64,000 bases of DNA from Parastagonospora avenae f. sp. tritici 18332-5 (taxonomy: Eukaryota > Ascomycota > Dothideomycetes > Pleosporales > Phaeosphaeriaceae), in NCBI GenBank assembly GCA_022559985.1, contig JAFJTR010000077.1:1-64000 (forward strand). Reading direction: 5' to 3'. Shown piece after piece: positions 12,383 through 24,897 of this stretch. The notes beneath the pieces are model-generated. The model was not told where the DNA came from and did no database searches. It saw nothing but the letters and a program-made list of their open reading frames with translations. How positions within the stretch are numbered: position 1 is the stretch's first letter; every line of letters begins with the position of its first letter. The position numbers and the translations under genes are program-made.

Positions 12383-14310
12383 TGTGTGTATATTGCGCTT
12401 CTTCCGAGCTTATGGATCAGATCAACGGCCAATGTAATTGGATGCAGCAATTATAAGCTCCTGTTGGCGCGGCGCGACTAGTGTTGATTGTGTGCGGATG
12501 CGCATGCACACGCGGGGAAGCAATCGGGCGGGATCGGAAGCATATGAGTGCACACGACTTGCATGTGTCGCATGCCAAAAGTGTGGTACTGATGACAGCT
12601 TAGACAGATGCCAAGGCCATGCAAAAAAGGTTATGCGGGACCTTGTGGCTACTTGAACAGGGCCTTCAGGGTCTTGGGTTGTACGGGGAGAGCGATCGAC
12701 GACGGGACGAGCAGGAATGCTTCGGTGACTTCAATAGTAGTCGGAGGGACTGTTGCACAGTTAGCCATGTCTTCGCATCTGTTTACCATGTCGCTTCATG
12801 ATGTTCTTCAGCTGAGAGCCGACATGGCACTCACCAATCACCGTAGTTCGGTTCCCACACGGCGAGCGACTTGTCGAATTGCGGAAAGCGTTTGAAGGAG
12901 AGGTTGTCAGGATTCATGTGAAACCCCACGATGTTGAATTGCGGGCTAGCAATTGACTTCGGGGCAGGCAGAATGACGTAGCGCCGGTGGAGCGTACTAG
13001 CTGTTGCGGAGCGAAGGGCGGAACCGCAGATGATGCTCCTAAGTAGGTAAGCTGTCAGGTGTCTGATGCCGATGGTCCAGCGTCTATACGGTGAAGTAGT
13101 TTTGGCGTCTTAGGCGGTCTAGGAGGCGTGTAGACGGTGAGAAACGTTGTGTTTCTTGTTGAGACAAGGATGTGCTTCGATCAGTTCTCGGCCGTGGCCC
13201 TGCGAATCAAGGAGGTTCCCGGCGATAGCAAATGGACGAGATTGGTCTGTCAATGCATGTGAAAAGCAACCAGATCAAGACATATATGCCGCGCAAAAGC
13301 AAAAGGGGTGACAGGTTTCGGACATGTGGGCGCATTGGAGCTGCCCGACGAGCTGCGTCTTCACGATGCGCACAGCGCGCTCCTGGGTCGACTAAACCCA
13401 ACTAGAGTGCCCAGTCAGCAACCGTCGCAATTCCCATGGCTGTGATTCGCATAGCGGAGAGGCGGAGCGGAACGGTGGGTCTTGTGTGGCAGACAAGAAG
13501 ACGCTCTGACGCTGGAGTCGCGAGAAATCGGAATCTCCTCAGTCGTCGTCGGGCCGGGGGATCGGCGCCGTTGCATGCGCTCCATCACCTCGATGCTTCC
13601 TTCCACGTGAAGCAACATAGCACATGCGCTTGTCATCTCAAGCCCTTCAAGACTTCTCACCGCCGAATCACCCTCTTCGTGACCTCCCGTGCATCTTTGG
13701 CTGCAACTTTGCATTTCGCTCGCTTCCCCCGTGACGCGCACCTCTCCACCTCGCGTGGCGGAGGGTGGTCCTTCCATTGAATAAAGCCGCAACTTCATCT
13801 CCACTCCATCGGGCGCGGGTGATCCATGCTCTCATATACTCACGATAACTCACACCGGACTCGACTGAATCACATTGACTAACCCTCGCCGCCGCCCTAG
13901 CCTCCTCTACAGATTCCATGTCCTGTTCAGCTGCACTGCAAGCGACTCGCTTAGATTACGCCAGCAATACTCGTCAATAAACGCCCATCTTCGATACACC
14001 GATATAGGCACGGCAGCAAGGCACGCGGGCTGCACTTCCGGAAACGCACCACATCTGCTTGTTTGCTAAGCTTTCGTTTCAGTCACCGCAGACCCGGCCA
14101 TGCATTGCTCCAAGCCTTTTCAAAGTAACTGCATATTGCACACGAGTTCTTATCTTACAAAAGCATTCCCAAACGCCTAATTCGCGCAATCCATATTTGG
14201 AAACAGTCTGCCAGCCCGCACCCACGCCGTGGTTCATATCATTTCACCTCCCGAAATTCGGCAGATACATCGTACCATTCAAGTCCGACGGTAGACCCTT
14301 CTAGGGAAAA
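12383..14310. other. Intergenic, no gene seen
   Basis: About 1.9 kb between two minus-strand genes. Frames of up to 129 codons occur on both strands over 13200-13900, overlap each other, and show neither family motifs nor a convincing start and splice pattern. The stretch next to 12382 is the upstream region of the FAPEPVET protein gene. Confidence 0.5.
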
Positions 14311-15039
14311 TCAACGCGCAAAGGAGTGGCCGTCGTCATGCATGGTATAGGTCGTGGAGAAGCCCTGCACGCCCCAGCGGCCATTTGGGTTCAGCAGCGT
14401 CGAAACATCCTGGGTATTCAGATGTGACAATGATGGTCCTCGGCAATCCTCGTAGTTTGGACTAAGCCGAAGAGGCGTTTTGCGAAAAAGGCCTGGAAGG
14501 CGGTCGTGTCGATCGTGTCGAACATCGTCGTTCCAGGTTCCAATGCCAATGACAAGACCATCTTGCGACATGTTGCCGGCGCTTTCAACCTCAGATGATG
14601 CGCTGCTCTGCGATCTCGTCGTAGCCTCGTTGCAAAGGCTGTCCAGCTCATCGCGGTTCAGTATCGAAGAGATAAAGATGCATCTTTGAGCGTGCAAGAA
14701 ACGACTAAATCGCAGATCCTCCTCGGAACGATATGTGAACCCCCCTGGCTGCCTCTCACTCGTCCGGAGATCTGGTGCGCTCAAAGAATGTTCATAGACG
14801 CCCTCTGCATGCCACGGCTCGCTCAGATCTCCAACGTCATCGTCAGAACCGATTACGGTAGACGTCGTATCACTTCCGCCACCTCCTCCATCATCATCGT
14901 CTCCTCTTTGCGGCTCACAGCACCCCAGACCACAGCGATGCCTGCAGTTTGATTCATTGAGGTTGGGCGGTCGATTGGGCGACACTGCCTCCGGCTCCAT
15001 CTGATAATCATGGGGGTTTGGGTCGTCATGACGGGACAT
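14311..15039 (-). CDS. Unrecognised acidic protein
   Basis: A 242-residue frame with an ATG start and no intron needed. The N-terminal third is low in complexity: a Cys/His cluster (CRHRCGLGCC), then a run of Asp and Gly, then Ser/Asp-rich sequence. The C-terminal half is better balanced (YRSEEDLRFSRFLHAQRCIF, VIGIGTWNDD, GRWGVQGFSTTYTMHDDG) and may be the conserved part. There is no signal peptide or membrane segment. I do not recognise the family. Length and composition favour a real gene over chance, but no homology-like motif confirms it. Confidence 0.55.
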   Translation of the reverse strand: MSRHDDPNPHDYQMEPEAVSPNRPPNLNESNCRHRCGLGCCEPQRGDDDDGGGGGSDTTSTVIGSDDDVGDLSEPWHAEGVYEHSLSAPDLRTSERQPGGFTYRSEEDLRFSRFLHAQRCIFISSILNRDELDSLCNEATTRSQSSASSEVESAGNMSQDGLVIGIGTWNDDVRHDRHDRLPGLFRKTPLRLSPNYEDCRGPSLSHLNTQDVSTLLNPNGRWGVQGFSTTYTMHDDGHSFAR

Positions 15040-16812
15040 GCTGATCTGTTGGATCTCGAATGATGACTCTTTCTAACAGGGTTGTTAGCATGAAATTTGT
15101 TCAATATTCGTTCGCGCAGAACACCCGGACACGTATTAAGGCTCACGATGTGGAGTACACGAGATCGAAGCGAACTATCAAAGACATGGTAAGCATACCT
15201 CTGAATACTCTATATGGACGGCAGCGGAATGCTTAATCATCAACGACAATGCGTCTCGCGTCAACAAGCCGGTTGTTGCACAGACAAGGCTGACATACGC
15301 TACGAATCGAGAGAAGAACTGCGAACGAGACGTGCACTAATTGTCCAGACGAGTATGTCTTTTCACGAGGATACACTTCCCTCCACGCCCGCAAGACTCA
15401 TCTATATATCCCAGAAAGCGGGGTCAAGCACCCAGCCAAACCGCAGGACAAATGACATAACATCGCACGTGTGTTGTGCGATCGACTAGACACACGACAC
15501 GTTTCCAGAGCAAGATCTCGTCCAAAATCGTACGGGAACTATTCCATTGGATGCAGCAGGCGGCTCGCCTTTTTCACTGGTCTCGCACAGGACCAACAGG
15601 ACACAACAGGACACAACAGGACACAACAGGACACAACAGGACACAACAGGACACAACAGGACACAACAGGACACAACAGGACACAACAGGACACAACAGA
15701 AACGTACAAGGGCAGAGCAAATTCCCCGGGTACGTTTCCCATTCGCAAGAACACATCGTCACTGGATACGCGGGTATCCTCCGTTACCCTCACGTCGCAA
15801 GCCTACGAGCGGTTCAACCGTACCGAGTGTAACCGTGTGGACGATGACTCAGGCTCCATGCCTATAGTCCTCAGCCTTATTGTGACGTGCATTGCCAATC
15901 GTCCTTCCCGACGGTGTATACGTGCCTGAGGCTACAAGATATCACGCCAGCCCAGCGCCGCTTCGCTTCCGCTTGCCCGAAGCAGCCTGGCAGGAGGCCG
16001 CCCACTGCATCAGAGCGAGAGGGGTGCGCCGCCGGTGAAGCCCGCCACCCCATAAACCGAACGACAAGGTTGGAATAAACTTTCGTGGCGTAAGGGGAGC
16101 GAGACAAGTGGACGCTTCATTCTAATATCTGGTCTTTATCACTCCCATGCTTACCATCTTTGCATCACACAACGGAAACCAACAACAAGAGTCTCAGACC
16201 CAATGGGATTCATGCAGTGAGTTGTATGGAAGCATTTGGCCCCCTGAAAAAACGAGGAAGGCTTGGTAGTATGTGTGTGTGTGTGCATACAGCTACCTTC
16301 GATCCCCGCGCATTCTGCCTGTCTGGCTGGCTCCACGCGTCCAATTCACCATGCTTAAACGCTCATTCCATCCACAAAGCCAAGGCGGAATCGTCAAGGC
16401 TGCAAAATTGACACGCTCATCCCGACCAACTCACAAAAATTAGGCTCCTTCAATCGCCTTTTGTGGTTCTATATTTGGGGCCTCGTGCTGTGTAGATTTT
16501 TGCTGGCAGGGAATGTTCTGTCGTCTAGCTCGCTCGAACATACGTGCTGAACCAAAAGGTCTGACGCATGCCTGGAATATCGCGCTCTTTTCAAGGGGAT
16601 CGCTCTTCATGCTGGCGCGTGTCGAAGCAACCATACGACAGTTCCTCGACTGGGAAAACAGGTCGACTTGCAAACTTTCACCAACTATACATGAGTCGAA
16701 CAGATTTGGTCGCTTTCAGATGCTACATCACTAAATATTGTATATACCTAGCCCAGATGAATGCAAAAATAATCTCTCTTATCTACTCTGCACCCACCAA
16801 CCTCTTCCACAA
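15040..16812. other. Intergenic around the minisatellite
   Basis: Apart from the minisatellite at 15591-15700 I see no supportable feature. A short (tg)n run lies near 16270-16285. The 16440-16810 part is the likely 3' flank of PEX6. Confidence 0.5.
15591..15700. repeat. 10-bp minisatellite (acacaacagg)n
   Basis: A head-to-tail array of the 10-base unit acacaacagg: nine perfect copies in 15601-15690, flanked by one degenerate copy on each side (gaccaacagg and acacaacaga). The unit length is not a multiple of three, so any frame through it has a 30-base period of ten codons, and several frames on both strands stay open across it. The open frames over 15471-15929 are products of the repeat and not evidence for a gene. 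Confidence 0.97.
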
Positions 16813-19800
16813 CTAGTACAAATCATCGTCATCCGCCGCATCACCAAACCCGCCCTCGGCAATGTCGACGCTATTCTTACTCGCATGTCCCTGGCCCTGC
16901 ATGGGCGCTTTCCCCTCCCCCTTCCCCTTATCCCTCGCGTCCCCATTAATCTCCACCGTCTCAACACCTTCCTCCTCAATCGCCCTCGCCTTCCCCTTCC
17001 CCTTTGCATCCCCATTACTCTCCGCCTCCTTCTTCCCAACGCCCTCAAACTGCGCCCTCACCCGCTGATAATGGCGCAACTCATCCGCGCTCACACTCGG
17101 CACGAGTTCGCCATGCGCCTCGATGAAATCTTGTTCCGTGACCATGACCGCCGTATCCTCCTGCGTGGCAATATGGTCGAAGAAATACGCGATCGTGATC
17201 TTGGGGTCGTGGGTGGCGTTGTACTCTGCGACTTTCCCATCGACGGCGCGGGCCTGGCGCGTGACGGCCTTGAGCATGGCGTCGGAGCACAGGGCGTACA
17301 TGTCTGCGCCGGTGTATGTGAAGGGGAGACCCTGGGAGACGCGTGCGAGGGAGAGGGAGGGGTGGAGTGTAAATCTAGTCGAGTAATTAGCAAAATTCAC
17401 ACAACAAGCGTAGCGAGAATTAATGGAAATGGAGACTTACTTCCTGGTCAGCGCCTCGAGAATAGTCTGCTGCTTCTCATGCGTGTCCGACACACCCAGG
17501 TACAGCATCTTATCGAAGCGACCAGGGCGCAGGAGTGCTTGGTCGAGTAGATCCGGACGGTTCGTTGCGCCGATGACGAAGACGCCTTCGCCGCCGTCGC
17601 TCATGCCGTCGAGCTCGGCGAGCAGTTGGCTGACGATGCGGTCCATGACACCGCCGCTATCGCCCTGATTACCACGTTTAGGCGCGACGGAGTCCAATTC
17701 ATCGAAGAACACCACGCAAGGCCTGGCGTCGCGGGCGCGCTGGAAGACACGACGCACGTTGGCTTCAGATTCACCGATGTACATGTTAAGCAGCTCAGGC
17801 CCTTTGACGCTGAAGAAATTGAGGGAGAATTCTGTGGCGATGGCTTTTGCAAGGAGGGTTTTTCCAGTACCCGGTGGGCCGTAGAAGAGGATCCCGCTGC
17901 GCTTCTTCATGCCCTTGGCGAAGAGTTCGGGGCGGGAGAGGGGGAGTTGGATGGTTTCCATGACTGCGTCTTTGACGTGGGTTAGACCACCGACGTCCTT
18001 CCAGCCGACGTTCGGAATCTTGGGTGCTCCAATGGCATCTGCAAAGTTCTTGCGTGCTGCATCGACGGCGCTGTCGAGATCTGCTTTGGTGAGACTGTTG
18101 CTGAAGTGGCCGCCGGCGAGTTCGATGTCTCGTGTTGTGACGCTCTGTGGTGAGGAAGTAGCTTTCGTTGCGATTGCTGCAAGTTCCTCTACACGAGTGC
18201 GTTTCGCGACAAGTGCTCGATCAACGACATCAACGAGATCGCCTGCTACGAGCGCTGCGGTCTTGACAGCTACATTGCCCAGTTCGACGTCAGGCGACAG
18301 TCTGATACCAGCCTCATCAATGATACTCCGCAGTATGCCCTCTCTTTCACCTTCGTCTGGAGCTGACATCTCAATCTCATGTGTGAACAGTCCGCGAATG
18401 CCTTCGGGTACTTTGTCTATCTCTGTTGTCGTAGCGACCAAGACACGGGAGTCGGCCAGAATCTCCTTCAGAGCAGTGTTCATCCGATCAGCATTGAGCG
18501 CGTCAATGTGCTTGACGAGCAGCGCAGTGTACTCAGCGCCGCACGTGAAGGCTCGCTCAGCTCTTGCTTTCAAGAAGCCTTCAGTCTTGACATCTCCACC
18601 TCCTGCACCGCCTTCTGTGACGATGTCGAAAGCATCAATGGAGAAGGTGTGAAGGCCTAAATCTTCGCATGCTTTGGTTGCTACAGTAGCTTTTCCAATT
18701 CCACGCTGAGTCGACGTGATCAAGACTGCTATTGGCGGCAGTCCTAGATGTATAGCCCTTGGACTAGTCGCGACGGACATCAGCTCTCGCAGTCGTCTGC
18801 GTAGTGATGAGACGTATGGCTTCGGCAGCTCGTCTAGCGCCATTGTCTTCTGAGCGCTAGTAACCGGGGGTCGCTTGGCACCGAGGTAGTACTGCCATGC
18901 ATTGTTGATCGGAGCAGGTGTCTTTCCCTGCTCGCTTCCATTCATCTCCATCTTAGTGCTGGCAGCATCGACCGTCGCCGCACCGCCCCATAGATCGGCC
19001 TCTTCGCCGTCGCGCGGGGATTGGGATGAAGTGGAAACATTGCCGATCTTGAACCATGCAACCATCTTTTTGCTTTGGCCACTGGTGCTCGTGCTGTTTT
19101 CGCTCTCAGTCTTCCTCGATACAGCAAGGAGCTCCTCGCTACCAGCCTCCTCTTCTGCTGCAGTCTGGAAGACCGCTCGGCCAAGAGATTCGTCTATTGA
19201 GACTCCGATGAGATCCCCGCTCTTCACAACTCGCCGCCTCTGCTCAAAATGTTCTTTTAGCGCAGCAAATAAGCTAGGTTGGAGGAGACGGTCGGATGAC
19301 AGCGGCGTGGAAACCTTGAGAAGTGTGACTTCTTTAGCGCAGGGCGGTGTAGAGGAACTCGTCAGACGGGGCTTCGCCAGAGCGCTACCTCGAGGTAGCA
19401 GTGACGAATGGTGGGGAGCCAGTGGTGTGATGCGTATATGTGAAGGACTATCCAGGTTTGCTAGAAGGATAGGTGAGAGGTAAGCCTGTAACGAAGTACT
19501 CGATGATGGGAATGTCGGAACGCTGGATCTTCGCTCGCGGTCGGCTGTCTTGTGTACTTGGTACCGCGCAATCTTCTTCGACATGCTCTCTGGTAGGCCA
19601 TAGACGCGGACGGGGCGCCAGTTGGAGCTGTCCTCGTCGTCTATGGCTCCCCCAAAGAATCCAATGCCAAATAGAGGATGCGAAGATGGCTCTTCGGTGG
19701 CTTCGATCTTGACCCAGTCACCAGAGAAGCAGCCAATCTTGACCAGTGTGTTTGTATCAACAAACACACGAGCCTCGTCGTCGTCCTCACCGCCAGGCTT

Positions 19801-21153
19801 CGGGTGTACCAAGTCACCTGGTATGCTTTGCAACAGACCCTGAGTTTTGAAGACCTTGCTCTTGGTGGATGTCGGCCCTCGTGCGGTGGTCGCGGTGAAG
19901 CTAGAATACACCGATCCTGGCGTCGCGATACCATTGGTCCTGCCACCGAGATAGTTGCCGGGCCGCGGCGTAGCCGACGTGAACGAGGAGAGCACGCCTG
20001 ATGACTGGGGCGGCAATAGCGGTGCACTCAGCGAAATGATGTCCTCCTCATCCGACAGGCCCTCTCCATCTGTGCCTGACATTTCCGAGTCAAGATTGTC
20101 CGTCGATTCTGCGTCTGGCGGCGAAGTCGTTCGGGACTCAGATCTGTCCTCGGCAGCCGAGTAGAAGGTATCGTTCGAGGTATCGTCGGCTTCGTCATCG
20201 TCGCCAAAGCCGTTGGTAGCTGGCGTGGGTCTTGAGGGTGGTAGGATAACAGCCTGCTTAGTGCTGCGATGCGACTGAAGCACAACAATCCTCGTGCTCG
20301 GCAGCAAAAGACCCTGCGACACGGGCTCGCACGCAGTGATCTTCGCAGGCGGCGGCGCAACATGAGTAATCGGATGCGCGGCCAGCGGCAGAGGAAGCAA
20401 ATCACCAGTATGCAGCACCGTGGGCGATTGCAGTGCATCTCTAACTGCATTCCTCCATACCTGTTCTTGTGCAGACTGGTCCACCCTCGCCGCCTTCCCT
20501 TTCGTCCCATTCACGTCGAGATAGCGGTTCTTCGGGCCCCTGATGGAGCCATTGGACCTGTCCGTGAAGCCGCCGCCAAACTTGGCATGCACCTCGTCCA
20601 GCTTCCGCAGCGCTTCTGTGTCGAGGTTGACGTAGACCGTGTCCAGGCCAATTGGCACGACATCGTGTATGCGCACTTCGATGGGCGCGTCGCGGCGCTG
20701 GGTTCGATTCGGGGCGAGGGTGTACAGGACCTGGGAGAATGACTGCAGCGCGAGCGAGGACGCGGGAATGCGGAGCGACGAATGCGGGCGCACTGTAGAG
20801 GAATCGTCTTTCTCGGCGATTCGCACGGGGAGGATGGTCCATGGAACAGAATGGGAAGCGACGACAGAGCTCGGGAGCCATGGCGTGATTGCGACGTGCT
20901 GGATGCGATCCGAGTCTAACAAGTCTCCGTTGATTCCTGCCCTTGTCAACTATATCCATAGTATGCCCCAGTCGCACTACATACCAGAAGCCCTGAAGCC
21001 GGGGAACAGGTCGGTAAAGAGGTCCTCGGAAAGCACTCCTACTTCACCCTTTATGCGGTCGTCGAGCAGCAGGCGCGCCGAAATCGCTGGCCGGTCGAGC
21101 CGTCTTCTCCGCCGCCTCTTGCGTGGATGGGGCACACCATTTGGCGCGTCCAT
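16813..21153 (-). CDS. PEX6: Peroxisomal AAA+ ATPase Pex6
   Basis: Three exons: 21153-20985, 20936-17441 and 17374-16813; introns of 48 and 66 nt join in phase to give 1408 residues, within the long range of filamentous-fungal Pex6. Pex6 partners Pex1 in the hetero-hexameric motor that pulls ubiquitinated Pex5 out of the peroxisomal membrane. The D2 AAA cassette is complete: Walker A GPPGTGKT from about residue 1076, Walker B CVVFFDELD near 1133, sensor-1 IGATNRPD and the arginine-finger region LLRPGRFDK. The D1 cassette is degenerate (STQRGIGKAT in place of Walker A, no DE pair), as expected of a structural D1. The N-terminus carries the basic patch RKRRRRRRLDRPAI seen in fungal Pex6. The final 80 residues are Lys/Gly/Glu-rich and low in complexity. 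An ATG at 21171 would add six residues. The gene stands head to tail with the repeat gene upstream. Confidence 0.95.
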
Positions 21154-21612
21154 CTTGGTTGAATGGAGCAATGCCTAAGGTGTCGAAAGAGTTTCAATGA
21201 ATGCTGTTTCTCTGTTGTCGCGCGCAGCTTGAAGTCGGACCGCCAAGGATGAAGTGCTGTACCTCGGCAGCTCTGGGGCTACTCGGTATCTCCAAGGCCT
21301 ATCCTCTTCATTGATTACACTATCAGACTGGCAAGTCAATTGTGCATCACTTTACACCTATACACTGATTCTAATCAATTTTGCATAGCTCCCGCCCCGG
21401 TAGACATCTTCACATGTTGCAGTGCGGACCCGCCCCGCGCCCATGCTGATTGGCTCAAAGCGAAGCAAGCCCAGCTAAGTAGTCGGAGGGTTATAATGCC
21501 GCTGGGAAACATAAAGTGTGTAGATTTGTACTATGAATGAGAACGACGAATTATTACATATGCCACATTACGTCACATCATGGCAGCATTGCCAGAACGC
21601 ATGCCTCTCCAA
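21154..21612. other. Intergenic, PEX6 promoter side
   Basis: Short spacer holding the PEX6 upstream region and the 3' flank of the next minus-strand gene. I see no separate gene. Confidence 0.5.
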
Positions 21613-24030
21613 CTACCACCATCTCCTTTTTTGCGTCGGCTGAGCTATTCTCTTGCCAAGATTGACCGTTACTCGACTGTGCAGCTCTACTGTCTCAATA
21701 TTGAATGGCAACCCGTTTGCTGGGGTTGGCCGTGCGGCTGGAGGTGGTGGTGGGCCAGCTGTCGTTCCAGCGCCTGTGTTCCCCTGAATCTGGGATTGTA
21801 CTGGTACGCTTCTTGCTTCACTTGTCGTGGAAGCGGCTGAACTCGCAACGGCCTCACCAGCAGCCGCTGCTGGGGTCGAAGAAGCTTCGGCGGCTGCTGC
21901 TGATGTTGTGCTTTCGCTTGCTGACGCTGATGTTGCGGCTTCGCCTGTTGCTGCAGCACTGCTAGACACGCTCGACACTGCTTCTTGAGCAGCACTCGAT
22001 GCAGATACTAGAGTCTGCATGGTACTCGCGACAGACGACGCCATGGAGCCGAGCTGGAATGGCGGAGGAGCTGGAGCATTCATTGGGAACGAGCCTGCAG
22101 GACAGCTGCACTTGCAAGCGCAGCCACCGTTCTTAGCGGCCTCTTCTGCGTTGGTAATGTTTGGTTTTCCTCCAGTACCTGCAATAACAGTCACCGCTGC
22201 ACCGCCAGAAGACTTCGTGGAAGTAGCCGCAAGCCCTGCTTTGGTCGTTCCGTTGGCGGAACCCGAGCCAGCGATGACAGTTACGCCCGTTCCTTTTGCT
22301 CCGGAAGCCATAGCGCCGCTACCTCCTACACCAGCGACAACAGTTACACCGCTTGCTGAGGCTCCTTTCGCGGATGATTTACTGGTAGAGACACTGCTTC
22401 CACCAGATCCAGCTTCAACTGTGACTGCTGCCGGAGGACTTCCCGCTTTTGCCGACGTAGCATTGCCGCCCACTCCAGCTTCTACTGTGATAGCTGCTGG
22501 TGGGGATCCTGCTTTGGTGGACGAAGCCATTCCTCCTGAACCCGCTGACACTGTGACTCCGGCTGGAGGAGATCCTGCTTTCGATGAGGTACTTCCACTG
22601 GCCCCTGCTTCGACTGTGATAGCCGCTGGTGGAGATCCCGCTTTCGTTGACGTAGCATTCGATCCAGATCCGGCTTCTACAGTGATAGCAGCTGGAGGAA
22701 CTCCCGCTTTGGAAGTGCTGTTAGCGCTGGCTGAAGAAAGCGCCAGAGTGAACGATGGGACTGAGGTGATTAGGGCGAATGAAGGAATTGGCGAAGCTTC
22801 GGCATTGTTTCCCTGAGCGGACTGTTGGTAGTGATGTTAGCATGCAACCAACAAGATTCAACACATTCAACGTACCGTGGTAATACGAGCCTCTGGTGTG
22901 GACTTTGCTGCCTCTGCCGCAGCCGTACTGTTTGTCGATTGTTTGGGTGCCTCAGCTGCTGGAGCTGCTGGAGCTGCTGGAGGCGGTGGTGGTGGTGCCA
23001 TACCTGGCTTTCCCTCGGGAGACGGAGGAGGCATTCCCGCCATTGGAGCTGGCGGTGGTGCTGGTTTTTCTTCAGGGGGAGGAGGAGGCATCTCAGCCAT
23101 CGGAGCCGGCGGTGCTGGCATTCCTTCCGGGACTGGCGGTGGTGCAGGCTTTCCTTCAGCAGCTGGAAGCGGTTCTGGTTGTTGCTCAGCAGGCGGAGGC
23201 GGCATCCCAGGCATCGGTCCTGGCGCCGGTGCTGGCTTTCCTTCGGGTCCGGGTTGGGGCATTTCGCCCATCGGTGCTGCCGGCGGTGCTGGCTTTCCTT
23301 CTGGCGATGGCATCTCTGCCATAGGAGCGGGCGGCGGAGCGGGCATCACCCCCTTAGGAGCTGGAGGAGGTGTTGGCTGAGCTCCCACGAGTGGGGCTGC
23401 AGGTGGTGCTTCGACAAGTGCTGGCGCCGGAGACTGTTTTCCCACCTCCTTAACGACATCTGTCTGAATCTGTTGACCGTTTGCCTCCATGATGGTAGTC
23501 TTCTCAACCTGGATTGCGATGCCGTTCCTACCACTGCTTTGCGCACCCGTTTGACCTCCAACGTTGCCTTCTCCCTTCGCCTTGCCCTGCTCTTGTGACG
23601 TGCTCTGATTCTTTGCACCACCCTGTCCGTTGAGACCACCAATAATTTGATCAAGGCTCGGAGATCCTCCACCAGAAATCTGATTCGCGAGGTCGCCGCC
23701 AATGTCGCCGGTACTTGGCTTGTTGTTTCCGCCTGTAGGGCCCTCTGGTCCTTGACCGAGGCCATTCAGTAAAGCACCAGCATCCAATGGGTTTCGTGCC
23801 ACGATTTCAGATCCTGCGACTCTTCCCACGTTGTTCCCTTGCGCTCCTTCAAGTCCAGCTACCACATGCTCCAGTCTCTTTTCTGCAACTCGCGGTGCAT
23901 CGGTAAGATCCAGTCCTGCTTCGGCGGCTCCCTGCGTACAGGTCAGTATACATGAAGAGGTCCTCGGTTGATTCGCACGTACTGCTCCGATTAGCAGGAG
24001 TATCGCCCATGACGGTCTGATTGTGCGCAT
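21613..24030 (-). CDS. Secreted protein with two repeat arrays
   Basis: Proposed exons are 24030-23983, 23931-22876 and 22821-21613, giving 770 residues. The first intron (51 nt, GTACGT...CTGAC...CAG) keeps frame and has no stop. Removing it makes a standard signal peptide, MRTIRPSWAILLLIGAGAAEA. The second (54 nt) contains a stop, a GCTAAC branch site and CAACAG. After a Gly/Asn-rich part comes an array of about eight Pro-rich units like APPPAPMAGMPPPSPEGKP (22980-23400). The second exon boundary leads into about eight units of about 22 residues ending ITVEAG or VTVIAG (typical: TKAGSPPAAITVEAGSGG). Then follow a CACKCSC cluster, an Ala/Ser-rich stretch, and a basic tail ending KRRWW. I know no named family. 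The make-up suggests an extracellular matrix, adhesin or cell-wall protein. The open frames on the other strand reflect codon bias. Confidence 0.75.
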
Positions 24031-24897
24031 AGTGATAATACGGATGTCTTCGTGAAGTTTCTATCAAAGACACGATGCGAAAAGAATGAAGTTATTAATT
24101 AATGCATGAACAGCGCAGCTGTCGTAGATTCACAAAGGCAATGTCGCAGACATGCGCGACCTGCACAGCAGACAGCAAGAATGGAAGAGGGCTGAGGGAG
24201 GGAGCGGGTCGAGACGAAAGAGCCCAAAGCTTCAAACGGAGCCTGGTGCGAGCATCATGCTATGTATTGGTAAAACGGAGACCCTGCCCCATTGTGTTTG
24301 CAAGAAAGCGCTGGGTTTCAATCTTAGCCGTTCCCGCGGCTACTCGCACAAATCCCATGTCGCATGGGACGGGTCATGATCCAGTTATGAAGGGATGAAG
24401 CATCCGGCAGCGACATTGTACGCGATTCGTGTTCACCACGGTCTGGCTAGTGCGAGGATCGTGAAGTCTGACACGCGAGGTGCAAGAAGCGACGACCCTC
24501 ATACCGGCTTCGTTTCAGGTTGCGGAAGAGGGCTATCATATCGATGAATCGAAGATGCGAAGGTCCGCACAGAACGATTAGATATTCGCGCCGACATGCT
24601 GTGTTATGCAGAGTTCACGTGCGATCAGAGAAGGCTGTGCTTCAGTTGGGAGATCGTTGGCCAGAGTCATAAGCGTCGAATCGAGCTTGGCGGCCAAATG
24701 AGGTCATCGGCCCTGTCTCCCGGCCCTTTTCGAGCCAGTGCACACACTTGATAATCCTTCGCCGGTCAGATTGTTTGTCGATGAGCAGTGCATCGGGGCG
24801 CAGCGGATGCGAAAGTTTGTTATATGTAGTAGCCTGCCCTGCACGGTGCGACGCGACGAGACTTCACTCGTCAAAGACACGCTTAGCGATCGACACC
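24031..24897. other. Divergent promoter region
   Basis: Spacer between the divergently transcribed secreted repeat protein (-) and the membrane reductase-like gene (+). No further gene is seen. Confidence 0.55.

Noticed and set aside
15471..15929. Overlapping frames encoding QDTTGHNRT repeats.
   Set aside because: They arise from the 10-bp minisatellite, which is open in several frames on both strands.
16738..18652. Long plus-strand frames (270 and 247 codons).
   Set aside because: They are antisense shadows of PEX6, which is confirmed by AAA motifs and in-phase introns.
22019..22816. A 265-codon plus-strand frame rich in Pro/Ala/Val, and similar ones at 22825-23598 and 22877-23380.
   Set aside because: These are antisense to the repeat arrays of the secreted protein; repeats keep all frames open.
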